Shown piece by piece: positions 34,331 to 43,396 of a DNA stretch of 64,000 nucleotides. The stretch is from assembly GCF_016124325.1 (NCBI RefSeq), contig NZ_WGNY01000011.1:124001-188000 (forward strand), given 5' to 3'. The position numbers and the translations under genes are program-made. The notes below the pieces were generated by a model. It saw only the letters and a list, made by a program, of their open reading frames with translations. It ran no database searches and was not told the origin of the DNA. This DNA is from Phenylobacterium sp. (GTDB lineage Bacteria > Pseudomonadota > Alphaproteobacteria > Caulobacterales > Caulobacteraceae). The number at the start of each line of letters is the position of its first letter. The first letter of the stretch is position 1.

Positions 34331-35383
34331 TCAGAGTCCCAGGCGCCGCGCGCGGCTGGCGACGGTCAGCGCCAGCCGTTCGGCGATGAGGCGGTCGGGC
34401 GACCCGGCCGTCTTGCAGGCGCGGTCGGCCGCCAGCACCTCGGGCTGGATGCGGTCGAGTTCGTCGAGGTTCCAGGCCCGCGCCTGGCGCAGGAACTCGC
34501 GTTCCTGCTTCCAGAACACGCCGGAGGCTTTGGCCGCCTCCTGCAGGCCCGCGCCGTTGGCGGCCAAGGTCAGGGCCTTGCGCAGGCGCCCAAGATGGAC
34601 GCCCACGGCGCGAACCGCCGCGGGGCCGCTCTCGCCCTCCTGGGCCGCGCGGCGCAGGCCGGCCTGCGCCTCGGCGATCCGCCCGCCGAAGGCGTCGGCC
34701 GCCGCGTCGAGCAGCGAGGCCTCGGGCTCCACGCCCAGGAACGGCTCCAGATCCGCGGGCGTTGCCGTCATGCTGCTGCCCGGGCCGAGATAGAGCGCCA
34801 GCCGCTCGATCTCCTGGCGCGCGACGCCGCGTTCCCTGGGCAGCCGGGCCACGAACATGGCCAGGGCCTCGGCGTTCAGCGCCACCTGGTCCTGGGCCAG
34901 GGTCTCGCGCACCAGCCGGGCCACGTCTCCGGGCTCGTCCTCGTAGCAGGGGATGGCCGCCGCCCCGGCCGCCTTCTCGGCCGCCTTCCTCAGCGCCGAG
35001 TCCCGGCCGAGGTTGCCGGCTTCGATCACGCACGCGGCGTCCGGATTGAGCTCGCCGGCGGCGTGGCGGGTCAGGGCTTCCGCCACCGCCTTGTCCACAG
35101 CCGCCTTGCCGTCGGCAAGCCGCACGCGCACCAGGCGCCGGCCGCCCATCAGCGACTGGGCGGCGAGTTCGGCCTCGAGGCGGGCGCCGTCGTCGGCGAG
35201 GTCGGCCTCGCTGATCAGCGCCACGTCGAAGGGATCGTCGGGATCGCGAACCAGCTTCGCGGCCAGCTGCCGGGCGCGGTCTCGCACCACGCCCAGGTCG
35301 CGGCCATAGATCAGGACGGCGCGGATGGCCGGATCGGGCTTCGCGAGGAAACGCTCGATGTCGGGCCGCCGGCTGAGGATCAT
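34331..35383 (-). CDS. holA: DNA polymerase III delta subunit
   Basis: A 350-aa clamp-loader subunit that opens the beta clamp. The N-terminal domain begins MILSRRPDIERFLAKPDPAI and has the AAA+-like core without a functional P-loop (VLIYGRDLGVVRDRARQLA), as expected of delta. The C-terminal collar domain includes LRKALTLAANGAGLQEA and KQEREFLRQARAW. Gene order leuS-lptE-holA is the common proteobacterial arrangement. It follows lptE by 19 nt on the same strand. Confidence 0.95.
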   Translation of the reverse strand: MILSRRPDIERFLAKPDPAIRAVLIYGRDLGVVRDRARQLAAKLVRDPDDPFDVALISEADLADDGARLEAELAAQSLMGGRRLVRVRLADGKAAVDKAVAEALTRHAAGELNPDAACVIEAGNLGRDSALRKAAEKAAGAAAIPCYEDEPGDVARLVRETLAQDQVALNAEALAMFVARLPRERGVARQEIERLALYLGPGSSMTATPADLEPFLGVEPEASLLDAAADAFGGRIAEAQAGLRRAAQEGESGPAAVRAVGVHLGRLRKALTLAANGAGLQEAAKASGVFWKQEREFLRQARAWNLDELDRIQPEVLAADRACKTAGSPDRLIAERLALTVASRARRLGL

Positions 35384-35402
35384 CCTCGCGCCCCTCCTGG
35401 GG

Positions 35403-35927
35403 CTACTTCTGCGCCTTGGCCGTGTGGCCGCCGTTGGCGAGCCAGACGGCGAGCTCCAGCTCGATGCGCCGGGCGGCCTCCTCGGCGGCGCGGTCCTGCG
35501 CGTCCTGCTGGGCCGAGATCGAGGCGTAGGGCTGGTCGGCGGAGTCGTAGGTGAGTTCGACGCGCACCTGGCCGGACTTGGCGACGGCGCCCGAGGGCAG
35601 GGCCTTCAGCGTGTAGCCGGTGGTCAGCACGTATTCGTAGCGGGTGGCCACGTTGTCGACCCGCACGCCGCGCGGATAGCGGGCCTCGGCGATGGTCAGG
35701 GCCATCTCGTAGGCGGGCGCAGCGCCGTGATCCTTCACGAAGGCGTCGTCGAGGTGCTGGCGCAGCAGGTAGCCGGTGCGGCCCGCCGGGGCGTCGACCT
35801 GGATCGCCGCGAGGTTCTTCACCACCGCGTCCTGGGCGTACAGAGGCTGGAAGCCCGCGCAGCCGGACAGCGCCATGGCGGCGACCGCGGCCAGCGGGGC
35901 GAGGGCGAGAACGCGCATCGGCCTCAT
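35403..35927 (-). CDS. lptE: LPS-assembly lipoprotein LptE
   Basis: A 174-aa outer-membrane lipoprotein with lipobox LSGC (Cys23) followed by the family hallmark GFQPLY, which plugs the LptD barrel for lipopolysaccharide insertion. The segment [11 protein letters not shown] and the alternating strands ([24 protein letters not shown]) fit. The ATG at 35927 overlaps the leuS stop (ATGA); an ATG at 35918 is also possible. It is coupled to leuS upstream and holA downstream. Confidence 0.93.
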   Translation of the reverse strand: MRPMRVLALAPLAAVAAMALSGCAGFQPLYAQDAVVKNLAAIQVDAPAGRTGYLLRQHLDDAFVKDHGAAPAYEMALTIAEARYPRGVRVDNVATRYEYVLTTGYTLKALPSGAVAKSGQVRVELTYDSADQPYASISAQQDAQDRAAEEAARRIELELAVWLANGGHTAKAQK

Positions 35928-38485
35928 GCCGCCACGATGTTGACGATGCGATCCTTCACCACGATCACCTTGCGGATTGTCAGGCCCTCAAGGCGCCGTG
36001 CGATCTCGGGATCGTCAAGCACGATCTTCTCCACATCGGCCGGTTCGGCCCCGGCCGGCGCGGTGATCTCGCCGCGCCGCTTGCCGTTGACCTGCACGGG
36101 CAGCACCTTGACGGCGTCTTCGGTCAGGGCCGGGTCGAAGCCGGGCCATTCGGCCTCGACGACCATACCCCTCCCGCCGATGCGGGCCCAGCACTCCTCG
36201 GCCAGATGCGGCGTGAACGGCGCGATCAGGCGGGCGAAGGCCAGCAGGGCCTCCTGGCGGGCCGCCAGCAGTGCGGGCGATGCGCCCTTGGCGGGATTGG
36301 CCTTCAGCAGGTTCAGGAACTCGTAGAGGCGCGCGATGCCGGAATTGAACCGGAAGGTGTCGATCGCCTCGGTCACCTGCTTCACCAGCTTGTGCGTCGC
36401 CCGGCGCAGCTCGGGCTCGGGCTCTGCCGCCCCGACCTCCGCCGGCTGGCTGTCGAACTCGTCCCAGACGCGGTTGACGAAGCGCCAGGCGCCCTGGACC
36501 CCGCCGCTCGTCCACTGGACGTCGCGCTCGGGCGGGCTGTCGGACATCACGAACAGGCGGGCGGCGTCCACGCCATAGACGTCGAAGATCTCCTCGGGCG
36601 CCACGGTGTTGCGCTTGGACTTCGACATCTTCTCGGAATCGCCGATCGTCACCGGCTCGCCGTTCGCGCCCAGGGTCGCGCGGCGGGTATTGCCCACCAC
36701 CTCGATCTCGACTTCCTTCGGCTCGACCCACTCGCCGTTCTGCCGCCGGTAGGTCTCATGGGTGACCATGCCCTGGGTGAACAAGCCGGCGAAGGGCTCG
36801 CGCACCGACAGCTGGCCGTCGTCGGCCAGGGCCTTGGTGACGAAACGGGCGTAGAGCAGGTGCAGCACCGCATGCTCGATGCCGCCGATGTACTGGTCGA
36901 CGGGCAGCCAGTAGTCGGCCGCCGCCTTGTCGATGGGCTCCTCGGCGTGCGGATTGGCGAAGCGCGCGAAGTACCAGGAGCTGTCGACGAAGGTGTCCAG
37001 CGTGTCGGTCTCGCGCGTGGCGGGCCCGCCGCAGGTGGGGCAGGTCGTGTGCTTCCAGGTCGGGTGCCGATCCAGAGCATTGCCGGCCTTGGAGAACTCG
37101 ATGTCATCCGGGTGGGCGACCGGCAGGGCCGACTTGGGCAACGGAACCACGCCGCACTTTTCGCAATGCACGACGGGGATCGGGCAGCCCCACGCGCGCT
37201 GGCGCGAAACGCCCCAGTCGCGCAGGCGGAACACCGTCGCGCCGTCGCCATCGCCCTGGGCCTCGATCCGCGCGATGGCGGCGGCCTTTGCGGCCTCGAC
37301 GTCCATGCCGTCCAGGAAGTCCGAGTTGAAGATCGCGCCCGGACCCACGTAGGCCTCGTCGCCCACCTCGAAGCTCGCCGCGTCCTCGCCGGCCGGCAGG
37401 ACGACGGGCTTCACGGGCAGGCCGTACTTGCGGGCGAAGTCCAGGTCGCGCTGGTCGTGCGCCGGGCAGGCGAAGATCGCGCCCGTGCCGTAGTCCATCA
37501 GGATGAAGTTGGCGATCCAGACCGGCAGCTCCCAGTTCGGATCGAACGGGTGCTTCACCTTCAGGCCGGTGTCGTAGCCGATCTTCTCGGCGGTCTCGAT
37601 CTCGGCCTCGGTCGCCGCGCCCTTGCGGCATTCGGCGATGAAGGCCGCGGCCTTGGGGTCCTTCGCCGCGACGGCTTCGGCCAGCGGGTGGTCGGCGGCC
37701 ACGCCCACGAAGCTGGCGCCGAACAGGGTGTCGGGGCGGGTGGTGTAGACCTCCAGGCCCTCGGCCGGGCCCTCGCCGGCGAAATGGAACCGGAACTTCA
37801 GGCCCTTGGAGCGCCCGATCCAGTTCTCCTGCATGACCCGCACCTTCTCGGGCCAGCGGTCCAGGGTCGCCAGGTCGTCGGTCAGCTGGTCGGCGTAGTC
37901 GGTGATGCGCATCGCCCACTGGTTCAGCTTGCGCTTCTCGACCACCGCGCCCGAACGCCAGCCGCGGCCGTCGACCACCTGCTCGTTGGCCAGCACGGTC
38001 TGGTCGACCGGGTCCCAGTTGACGACGCTTTCCTTGCGGTAGACCAGGCCGCGTTCGTACAGGTCCAGGAACCAGGCCTGCTGCTTGCCGTAGTATTCGA
38101 CGTCGCAGGTGGCGAACTCGCGCGACCAGTCGATGCTGAGGCCCAGTTCCTTCAGCTCGGCCCGCATCCGGGCGATGTTCTCGTAGGTCCAGGCCTTGGG
38201 ATCGACGCCGCGTTCCATGGCGGCGTTCTCGGCCGGCAGGCCGAAGGCGTCCCAGCCCATGGGGTGCAGCACCGAGAAGCCGCGGGCGCGCTTGAAGCGC
38301 GCGATGACATCGCCCAGCGAATAGTTGCGCACATGGCCCATGTGCAGGCGTCCCGACGGGTACGGGAACATCTCCAGCACGTAGTACTTGGGCCTGGCGG
38401 GATCGGCGACCGCGCGGAAGGAGTCGGCGTCGGCCCAGGCCTGACGCCACTTCGGCTCGGTTTCCTTCGGATTGTAACGTGCCAT
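35924..38485 (-). CDS. leuS: Leucyl-tRNA synthetase
   Basis: An 853-aa class I aminoacyl-tRNA synthetase. The HIGH-type motif is [11 protein letters not shown] (HMGH at 48-51), the KMSKS loop is at 619-623, and the CP1 editing domain lies between them, with the zinc-type cluster [11 protein letters not shown] ... CPTCGG. The C-terminal anticodon-binding domain is complete. Length matches bacterial LeuS (about 860 aa). It is the first gene of the leuS-lptE-holA operon. Confidence 0.98.
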   Translation of the reverse strand: MARYNPKETEPKWRQAWADADSFRAVADPARPKYYVLEMFPYPSGRLHMGHVRNYSLGDVIARFKRARGFSVLHPMGWDAFGLPAENAAMERGVDPKAWTYENIARMRAELKELGLSIDWSREFATCDVEYYGKQQAWFLDLYERGLVYRKESVVNWDPVDQTVLANEQVVDGRGWRSGAVVEKRKLNQWAMRITDYADQLTDDLATLDRWPEKVRVMQENWIGRSKGLKFRFHFAGEGPAEGLEVYTTRPDTLFGASFVGVAADHPLAEAVAAKDPKAAAFIAECRKGAATEAEIETAEKIGYDTGLKVKHPFDPNWELPVWIANFILMDYGTGAIFACPAHDQRDLDFARKYGLPVKPVVLPAGEDAASFEVGDEAYVGPGAIFNSDFLDGMDVEAAKAAAIARIEAQGDGDGATVFRLRDWGVSRQRAWGCPIPVVHCEKCGVVPLPKSALPVAHPDDIEFSKAGNALDRHPTWKHTTCPTCGGPATRETDTLDTFVDSSWYFARFANPHAEEPIDKAAADYWLPVDQYIGGIEHAVLHLLYARFVTKALADDGQLSVREPFAGLFTQGMVTHETYRRQNGEWVEPKEVEIEVVGNTRRATLGANGEPVTIGDSEKMSKSKRNTVAPEEIFDVYGVDAARLFVMSDSPPERDVQWTSGGVQGAWRFVNRVWDEFDSQPAEVGAAEPEPELRRATHKLVKQVTEAIDTFRFNSGIARLYEFLNLLKANPAKGASPALLAARQEALLAFARLIAPFTPHLAEECWARIGGRGMVVEAEWPGFDPALTEDAVKVLPVQVNGKRRGEITAPAGAEPADVEKIVLDDPEIARRLEGLTIRKVIVVKDRIVNIVAA

Positions 38486-38568
38486 GACGGCGGCCTTTGA
38501 CGGGGGTTGGACTTCCGGTCAACGGCCTTTCATGCCGGGCGCGTCGACAGTCGAACGGGTCGCGGGGC

Positions 38569-39039
38569 TCAGCCCCGGATGTTCGAAAGTCGAAGCTGGC
38601 GGGCGCGCGTCAGGATCGAATTCTCGATGTCGGTCTCGGTCTGCGAGGCCGTCGGCGCATCCACCCAATTGCCGGAGGCGTCGCGGTTCTGCTTGAAGAC
38701 GGCCACGTTCAGGCCGTCCGCGCGCAGCCGCGCATCCAGGATGTAGACGGTGCACTTGAAGCGCTCGTCGGGCTTTTCGGGGTTGGCGTACCAGTCGGTG
38801 ACGATCACGCCGCCGTAGGGGTCCGCCGACTGCAGCGGCATGAAGGCCAGGGTGTCGAGGGCCGCGCGCCACAGATAGCCGTTGACGCCGATCGCCGCGG
38901 CGTTGTCGCCCGGGGCGCGCACCTTGTTCTTGCCGGTGAAGGGCAGGCTGCCGCAGGCGCCGACCGAGATCAGGCTGACCGCCGCCGTCGCCATCAGCAG
39001 GCCACGCATCCGATTACCGCGCACAAACGGCATATGCAT
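38569..39039 (-). CDS. DUF3576-like lipoprotein
   Basis: A 156-aa exported protein with a lipobox SVGAC (Cys29) after a basic, hydrophobic signal sequence (GNRMRGLLMATAAVSL). The mature part contains VNGYLWRAALDTLAFMPLQSADPYGGVIVTDWY, which I recognise as the DUF3576 family found in alphaproteobacteria. Function is unknown; envelope localisation is inferred. The ATG at 39039 (GGAGACGG upstream), 39033 or 39009 may be used. It precedes leuS by about 80 nt on the same strand and may be co-transcribed. Confidence 0.83.
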   Translation of the reverse strand: MHMPFVRGNRMRGLLMATAAVSLISVGACGSLPFTGKNKVRAPGDNAAAIGVNGYLWRAALDTLAFMPLQSADPYGGVIVTDWYANPEKPDERFKCTVYILDARLRADGLNVAVFKQNRDASGNWVDAPTASQTETDIENSILTRARQLRLSNIRG

Positions 39040-39300
39040 CCGTCTCCAATGAATTCCGCAGCGTCGAGCGCCACGGCGCCGCCCCGCGCCGGCGCCCTCT
39101 ATAACAATGCGATGATTGGCGCCAAACAGGAATCGCGTGGCAGCGCCGCCACAGGCGCCTGCCATCTTGCTGTATGGCGGCCCGTGGAAGGCGAGTCCTG
39201 TTGACCGCAAATCACCACCGACTTTAATCGGCTGGCAATCGCGAGGCCGTGCTATCTGGTCGGGTCGCGATTGGTGACCGTTGGGGCTATATAGAGACCG
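39040..39300. other. Divergent intergenic region between the DUF3576 gene and ntrZ
   Basis: A 261-bp gap with no supported gene. It contains TATATA at 39288-39293, only 8 nt before the ntrZ ATG, which could be a -10 element for a leaderless transcript. The sequence CTTTAATCGGCTGGCAATCG at about 39218 is AT-richer than average. No repeat family seen elsewhere in the window is present. Confidence 0.4.
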
Positions 39301-39684
39301 ATGTCCAAGGTCCGCACGTGCGTAATGATCGTCGTGGCCGCGCTGGCAAGCGCGGCGGCGAACGGCGCGTGGGCGGCCGACAAGGGCAAGACGGTCGACT
39401 TCACGGTCCGCTCCGAGCCCGCCACGGCGGCGCCCGACGCCGGCCGGCTGTTCCGCTGGGACGCCAGCAAGGGCCGCTTCGGCATCACGGTGAACCTGCA
39501 GCAGCCCTCCGAACGGCCCTCGACGCTCAACGACGTCCAGGCTGGGGCCTTCTTCCGGATCACGCCGTCGCTTCGGGTCGGCGGCTCGGTGGCCCTGGGC
39601 GACCAGGAGTTGACGCCGCGGGCCAATGCGGCGCGACCGGCCGACGCCCCCAAGGTCCGCCTCGAGACGAATTTCAAGTTCTAG
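39301..39684 (+). CDS. ntrZ: NtrZ-family periplasmic regulatory protein
   Basis: A 127-aa protein with a signal peptide (hydrophobic VMIVVAALASAAANGAWA, cleavage AWA-A near residue 25). The mature part ends with a small domain: GRFGITVNLQQP, then AGAFFRITPSLRVGGSV and the C-terminal RLETNFKF. I recognise this from the Caulobacter NtrZ protein, a periplasmic modulator of the NtrYX two-component system. ntrYX is not in the window. Its stop overlaps the stop of the convergent thiE-like gene. Confidence 0.7.
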   Translation: MSKVRTCVMIVVAALASAAANGAWAADKGKTVDFTVRSEPATAAPDAGRLFRWDASKGRFGITVNLQQPSERPSTLNDVQAGAFFRITPSLRVGGSVALGDQELTPRANAARPADAPKVRLETNFKF

Positions 39685-40277
39685 CCGGCCAGGCCATCCA
39701 CGGCCGCCAGTCCGATCAGGCCCGCGTCGAGCAGACGGCGGGCCGTTTTGTTGTCGATGCCTCCGAGCGCATAGACGGGCCGTCCGCACGCACGCGCCAG
39801 GGCCGCCAGCCGAACCGGCCCCAGCGCCGGCCCCGCCGAGGCGCTGCGCGACGGAAAGGCCACCGAAACCACCACGGCGTCGCCCGAGGCGCGCCGGGCG
39901 GCCGACAGGGAATGGGCGGCGCTGGTCACGATCCAGCCGGGACGAGACCGCTTGAGCGCCCGCGCGCGCCAGGCCTGGGCCTCAGGCAGGTGCGCGCCGT
40001 CGGCGCCGATGCGGGCGGCCAGCGCCGCGTCGCGTCCGATCAGCAGCTTGAGGCCGCGGGCTTGCGCGATCGCCAGCAGCGCCCGGGCCTGGCGCTCGGC
40101 GTCGGGCGCGCCGAAGTGGCGATAGACGACGGCCGAGCCCCGGGGCAGGCGCCGCGCCACGGCGGCGGGATCCGGGGTCCGCTTGGGATCGGTGAAGAAC
40201 AGCAGGGGCGGCAAAGTCCCGCGAAGCGGTTTCCACCGGGGCCGCCGGCGCGCTAGGAGACGGGCCGTCCTCTGCAA
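39681..40277 (-). CDS. Thiamine phosphate synthase/TenI-like protein
   Basis: A protein of up to 198 aa with a TIM-barrel of the ThiE/TenI superfamily: LLFFTDPKRTPDP at the start, GADGAHLPEAQAW in the middle (ThiE usually GxDGVHLGQ) and VYALGGIDNKTARRLLDAGLIGLAAVDG at the end (phosphate-binding GGI). Several substrate-binding residues of true ThiE differ, so it may not make thiamine phosphate. No ATG is available: TTG 40277 leaves only 16 bp to divergent yggS, whereas TTG 40214 leaves 79 bp and starts just before the conserved strand. Confidence 0.75.
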   Translation of the reverse strand: MQRTARLLARRRPRWKPLRGTLPPLLFFTDPKRTPDPAAVARRLPRGSAVVYRHFGAPDAERQARALLAIAQARGLKLLIGRDAALAARIGADGAHLPEAQAWRARALKRSRPGWIVTSAAHSLSAARRASGDAVVVSVAFPSRSASAGPALGPVRLAALARACGRPVYALGGIDNKTARRLLDAGLIGLAAVDGLAG

Positions 40278-40293
40278 GGTCCAGAACCCGGAA

Positions 40294-40965
40294 ATGGCCG
40301 AACTCCCCGACGCCGCTGCCTACGCCGATGTGGTGGCCCGGATCGCCCGCGCCGCGCAAGCCGCCGGTCGCGATCCGGCCGATGTGACCCTGGTCGCCGT
40401 CTCCAAGCAGCAGCCCTGGGAGGCGGTCGCGCCGGTCCTGGCCGCCGGCCAGCGGGTGTTCGGCGAGAACCGGGTGCAGGAGGCGATGGCCCGCTGGGCC
40501 GAGCGGCGCGGCGAGATCGAGCTGCGCCTGATCGGACCGCTGCAGACCAACAAGGCGCGCGAGGCGGTGGCCTTCTTCGACGTGATCGAAACCCTCGACC
40601 GCGAGAAGCTGGCCCGCGTGCTGGCCGACGAGGCCCAGAAGCAGGGTCGGACGCCGCGGCTCTACATCCAGGTGAACACGGGCGAGGAGCCGCAGAAGGC
40701 GGGCGTGGTCCCGCCCGAGGCCGACGCCTTCATCGCCGCCTGCCGGGCGACGTACGGCCTCGAGCCGGAGGGCCTGATGTGCATTCCGCCCGAGGCTGAG
40801 CCGCCGGGCCCGCACTTCGCCCTGCTGGCGAAGATCGCCGCGCGCAATGGCCTGGCGAAGCTCTCGATGGGCATGAGCGGCGACTTCGAGACGGCCATCC
40901 GCTTCGGCGCCACCAGCGTGCGCGTGGGCTCGGCGGTGTTCGGGGCGCGGACGCCTAGAGCCTGA
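40294..40965 (+). CDS. yggS: YggS/PLPBP pyridoxal-phosphate homeostasis protein
   Basis: A 223-aa PLP-binding single TIM-barrel protein. The PLP-Lys motif is VTLVAVSKQQP, followed by FGENRVQEA, LIGPLQTNK, YIQVNTGEEPQKAG and the C-terminal LSMGMSGDFETAIRFGATSVRVGSAVFG phosphate site. Members buffer PLP and affect amino-acid metabolism without known catalysis. It starts at ATG 40294 and is divergent from the thiE-like gene. It converges on the L,D-transpeptidase with an 11-nt overlap. Confidence 0.95.
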   Translation: MAELPDAAAYADVVARIARAAQAAGRDPADVTLVAVSKQQPWEAVAPVLAAGQRVFGENRVQEAMARWAERRGEIELRLIGPLQTNKAREAVAFFDVIETLDREKLARVLADEAQKQGRTPRLYIQVNTGEEPQKAGVVPPEADAFIAACRATYGLEPEGLMCIPPEAEPPGPHFALLAKIAARNGLAKLSMGMSGDFETAIRFGATSVRVGSAVFGARTPRA

Positions 40966-41458
40966 TCTCGACCGCGTCGCCCGGCCGGACCTGGTCGAGC
41001 AGGTCCTCCAGATCCTCGCGGGTCACGGCCACGCAGCCGGCGGTGGGCGCGTAGTCGGGCCGGGCGATGTGCAGGAAGATCGCCGAGCCCAGGCCCGGGA
41101 CGACCGGGTCGTCGTTGTGCCCCAGCACCACGACGATGTCGTAGCCGGCGTCCTCCCGCCACAGATGCTCGGCGCTGGCGGGATAGGGCAGCTTCACGTG
41201 GCGATTGTAGGCGGGGTCGGCCGGGTCGTCGCACCAGCCGTCGTCCTCGGCCAGGCAATGGACGCGGATCTCCGTGGCCGGCGGCGGCCCGCGGTCGGGT
41301 CGGTACCAGACCTCGCGGATCGGCCAGACGCCGGCCGGCGTCGCCCCGTCGCCCTCGCGCTTTTTCGCGGCCGGCACGACCCCGGCGGGGCCCAGCGCGC
41401 AGCGGACCTTGCGGTCGCCCAGGTCCAGCTGGCCATCGGCGGTGACGATGAAGATCAC
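40955..41458 (-). CDS. L,D-transpeptidase (YkuD) family protein
   Basis: A 167-aa YkuD-domain protein. The catalytic motif is His130 (IFLHIARPD) and Cys142 (TAGCVAV), with His114 in LGHNDDP. The N-terminal part (MIFIVTADGQLDLGDRK) carries no clear signal peptide. Such enzymes form 3-3 crosslinks or attach proteins to peptidoglycan. GTG 41458 is the only reasonable start; export would then need a missed upstream region or another route. It is divergent from cenR across 54 bp, suggesting regulation by that envelope response regulator. Confidence 0.85.
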   Translation of the reverse strand: MIFIVTADGQLDLGDRKVRCALGPAGVVPAAKKREGDGATPAGVWPIREVWYRPDRGPPPATEIRVHCLAEDDGWCDDPADPAYNRHVKLPYPASAEHLWREDAGYDIVVVLGHNDDPVVPGLGSAIFLHIARPDYAPTAGCVAVTREDLEDLLDQVRPGDAVEIRL

Positions 41459-41512
41459 GGTCGTCTCGATTCCCTTTGGCGCGACGCGGCCAGATAGTGT
41501 TTCTTGCCGCTT

Positions 41513-42196
41513 ATGGCTCAGCGCAAGACCCTCCTTATCGTCGACGACGACCAGGACCTTCGCGGGGCGGTGGCCGAGCAGCTCGAGGCCGAGAGCTTCC
41601 AGACCCTTGAGGCGGCGACGGCGGGCGAGGGCGTCCGCATGGCGCGCGACCGGAAGCCCGACCTGATCCTGCTCGACGTCGACCTGCCCGACATGGACGG
41701 CCGCGAGGCCTGCCGGCGCCTGCGCGAGGACGGGGTGATGACGCCGGTCATCATGCTGACCGCCGCAGCGGGCGACGACGACACGGTCCAGGGGCTGGAC
41801 GCCGGCGCCAACGACTATGTGACCAAGCCCTACAAGTTCGCGGTGCTGCTGGCCCGCATCCGCGCCCAGCTGCGCGACTACGAACATTCCGAGGGCGCGG
41901 TCTTCCGCCTGGGCGCTTACGAGTTCAGGCCGGCCGCCAAGGTGCTGGTGGACGAGCGGGGCAAGAAGATCCGCCTGACGGAGAAGGAAACCAACATCCT
42001 GAAGTACCTCTACCGCGCCGGCGAGAAGGCCGTGTCGCGCGAGGAGCTGCTGGCCGAGGTGTGGGGCTACAACGCCGGCGTCACCACCCACACGCTGGAG
42101 ACCCACGTCTACCGCCTGCGCCAGAAGATCGAGCCCGATCCGGCCAATGCGCGGCTGCTGCTGACCGAGGCGGGCGGCTACAAGTTGGCGCCTTAG
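41513..42196 (+). CDS. cenR: OmpR-family response regulator, CenR-like
   Basis: A 227-aa response regulator. Receiver: acidic pocket DDDQD (11-15), phosphoacceptor Asp55 in LLDVDLPDMDG, Thr83 and Lys105 (VTKPYKF). Winged-helix output domain from about 130, with IRLTEKETNILKYLYRAG and the recognition region HTLETHVYRLRQKIEPDP. The sequence and origin-proximal location match my memory of Caulobacter CenR, the essential envelope regulator paired with CenK at another locus. No kinase gene is adjacent. ATG 41513 fits better than an upstream TTG at 41504. Confidence 0.88.
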   Translation: MAQRKTLLIVDDDQDLRGAVAEQLEAESFQTLEAATAGEGVRMARDRKPDLILLDVDLPDMDGREACRRLREDGVMTPVIMLTAAAGDDDTVQGLDAGANDYVTKPYKFAVLLARIRAQLRDYEHSEGAVFRLGAYEFRPAAKVLVDERGKKIRLTEKETNILKYLYRAGEKAVSREELLAEVWGYNAGVTTHTLETHVYRLRQKIEPDPANARLLLTEAGGYKLAP

Positions 42197-42372
42197 CCTT
42201 CCTTTCCCGTCGAGCGGGAAAGGGGGACCATCCGCCGAGCGAAGCGGAGAGTGGATGGTGGAAAGGGCAAGCGGCAGGCCGCAGCACATGGGGCCTTCCC
42301 TCTCCACCATCGGCTCTACGGCCTCTGGCCTCGGCCGACGGTCCCCCTCTCCCACGTCGTGGGAAAGGAAGG
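42197..42372. repeat. Palindromic repeat, family R3, filling the cenR-xth gap
   Basis: A 176-bp element with perfect 12-bp inverted ends CCTTCCTTTCCC (42197-42208) and GGGAAAGGAAGG (42361-42372). It occupies exactly the space between the cenR and xth stop codons. Internal arms GGGGGACCATCCGCCGA / TCGGCCGACGGTCCCCC and GGTGGAAAGGG / CCCTCTCCACC match the architecture of the copy at 3434-3644. Confidence 0.82.
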
Positions 42373-43179
42373 TTAGAGCACCAAATCCGCGCTCACAGGG
42401 GCGTGGTCGCTGGGCCGCTCCCATTCGCGCACGTCATCGTGCACCCGGCTGGCCGCCGCGCCCAGGCGGAAGGCGGCGTCGCGCAGGCCGGGGCTGACCA
42501 GGATGTGGTCCAGCCGCAGGCCGCGGTTGGAGGCGCGGAAGTCGGCGGCGCGATAGCTCCACCACGAGAACATCTTCTGTGGGTCGGGCGTGGCCTCGCG
42601 CGGCAGGTCGATCAGCTGGCCGGCCGCCTTCATCGCATAGAAGGCCTCCACCTCGACCGGCGTGTGGCTGACCACCTTGGACATGTACTTGTGATTCCAG
42701 ACGTCGCCCTCGCTGGGCGCGACGTTCAGGTCGCCCACGATCGCCAGCGCCGCCTTGGGATCGCGCCGCCCGAGCTCGGCCGTCAGCTTCTCGTAGAAGT
42801 CCAGCTTGTGGTCGAACTTCGGATTTTCTTCGCGGTCGGGGATGTCGCCGCCGGCGGGAATGTAGAAGTTCTGGATCTCGACCCCGGCCACCTTCACGCC
42901 CACGCAGCGCGCGTGCCCCTCGCGGCAGACGTCGAGCGGGGCGGGGTCCTCGATCGGCAGGCGCGAGGCGATCGCCACCCCGTGCCAGCCCTTCTGGCCG
43001 GCGATCTTCAGGTGCGGCAGCCCCATCTCCTCGAAGGCGGCGCGAGGGAACTCGCCCTCGCGGCACTTGATCTCCTGCATGCACAGGACGTCGGGCGCCT
43101 GTTCGGCGACGAAGCGCGCGGCCTGCTCGGCGCGCAGGCGGACGGAGTTGACGTTCCAGGTGCAGATCCGAAGGCGCAT
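42373..43179 (-). CDS. xth: Exodeoxyribonuclease III
   Basis: A 268-aa AP endonuclease/3'-5' exonuclease of base-excision repair. The motifs are ICTWNVNSVR (5-14), CMQEIKC with the metal ligand Glu36, GDLNVAP with catalytic Asp/Asn, SWWSYR, and the C-terminal SDHAPV with the catalytic Asp-His. Length and order are standard. An intrinsic-terminator-like hairpin lies upstream (43213-43240) and ends transcripts coming from lolA, so xth should have its own promoter in the 43180-43396 gap. Confidence 0.96.
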   Translation of the reverse strand: MRLRICTWNVNSVRLRAEQAARFVAEQAPDVLCMQEIKCREGEFPRAAFEEMGLPHLKIAGQKGWHGVAIASRLPIEDPAPLDVCREGHARCVGVKVAGVEIQNFYIPAGGDIPDREENPKFDHKLDFYEKLTAELGRRDPKAALAIVGDLNVAPSEGDVWNHKYMSKVVSHTPVEVEAFYAMKAAGQLIDLPREATPDPQKMFSWWSYRAADFRASNRGLRLDHILVSPGLRDAAFRLGAAASRVHDDVREWERPSDHAPVSADLVL

Positions 43180-43212
43180 CGGGGCTTCTTAAGCGCTTGC
43201 GGCGCGAAAGAA

Positions 43213-43240
43213 AGCCCGGGCGCCTCGCAGCGCCCGGGCT
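43213..43240 (-). terminator. Predicted terminator between lolA and xth
   Basis: An 11-bp perfect GC-rich stem, AGCCCGGGCGC (43213-43223) and GCGCCCGGGCT (43230-43240), with loop CTCGCA. On the minus strand it is followed by TTCTTTC, giving a moderate U-rich tail, so it can terminate lolA transcription. The rest of the 217-bp gap (43180-43396) has a 12-bp direct repeat CGTCCGAACGAC at 43296 and 43311 and no gene. Confidence 0.7.
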
Positions 43241-43396
43241 GTGTCAGTTGTCTCTCATGCCGCGGCCGGGAGGGGATAGGTTCCGGCACGGATTTCGTCC
43301 GAACGACCGGCGTCCGAACGACGTAGTGACAATATCGCCACACCGAAGCAGTTTGTCAAAGGACTTTCGCGGCAAAGCTTGCGTGTGTCAGTTTTA

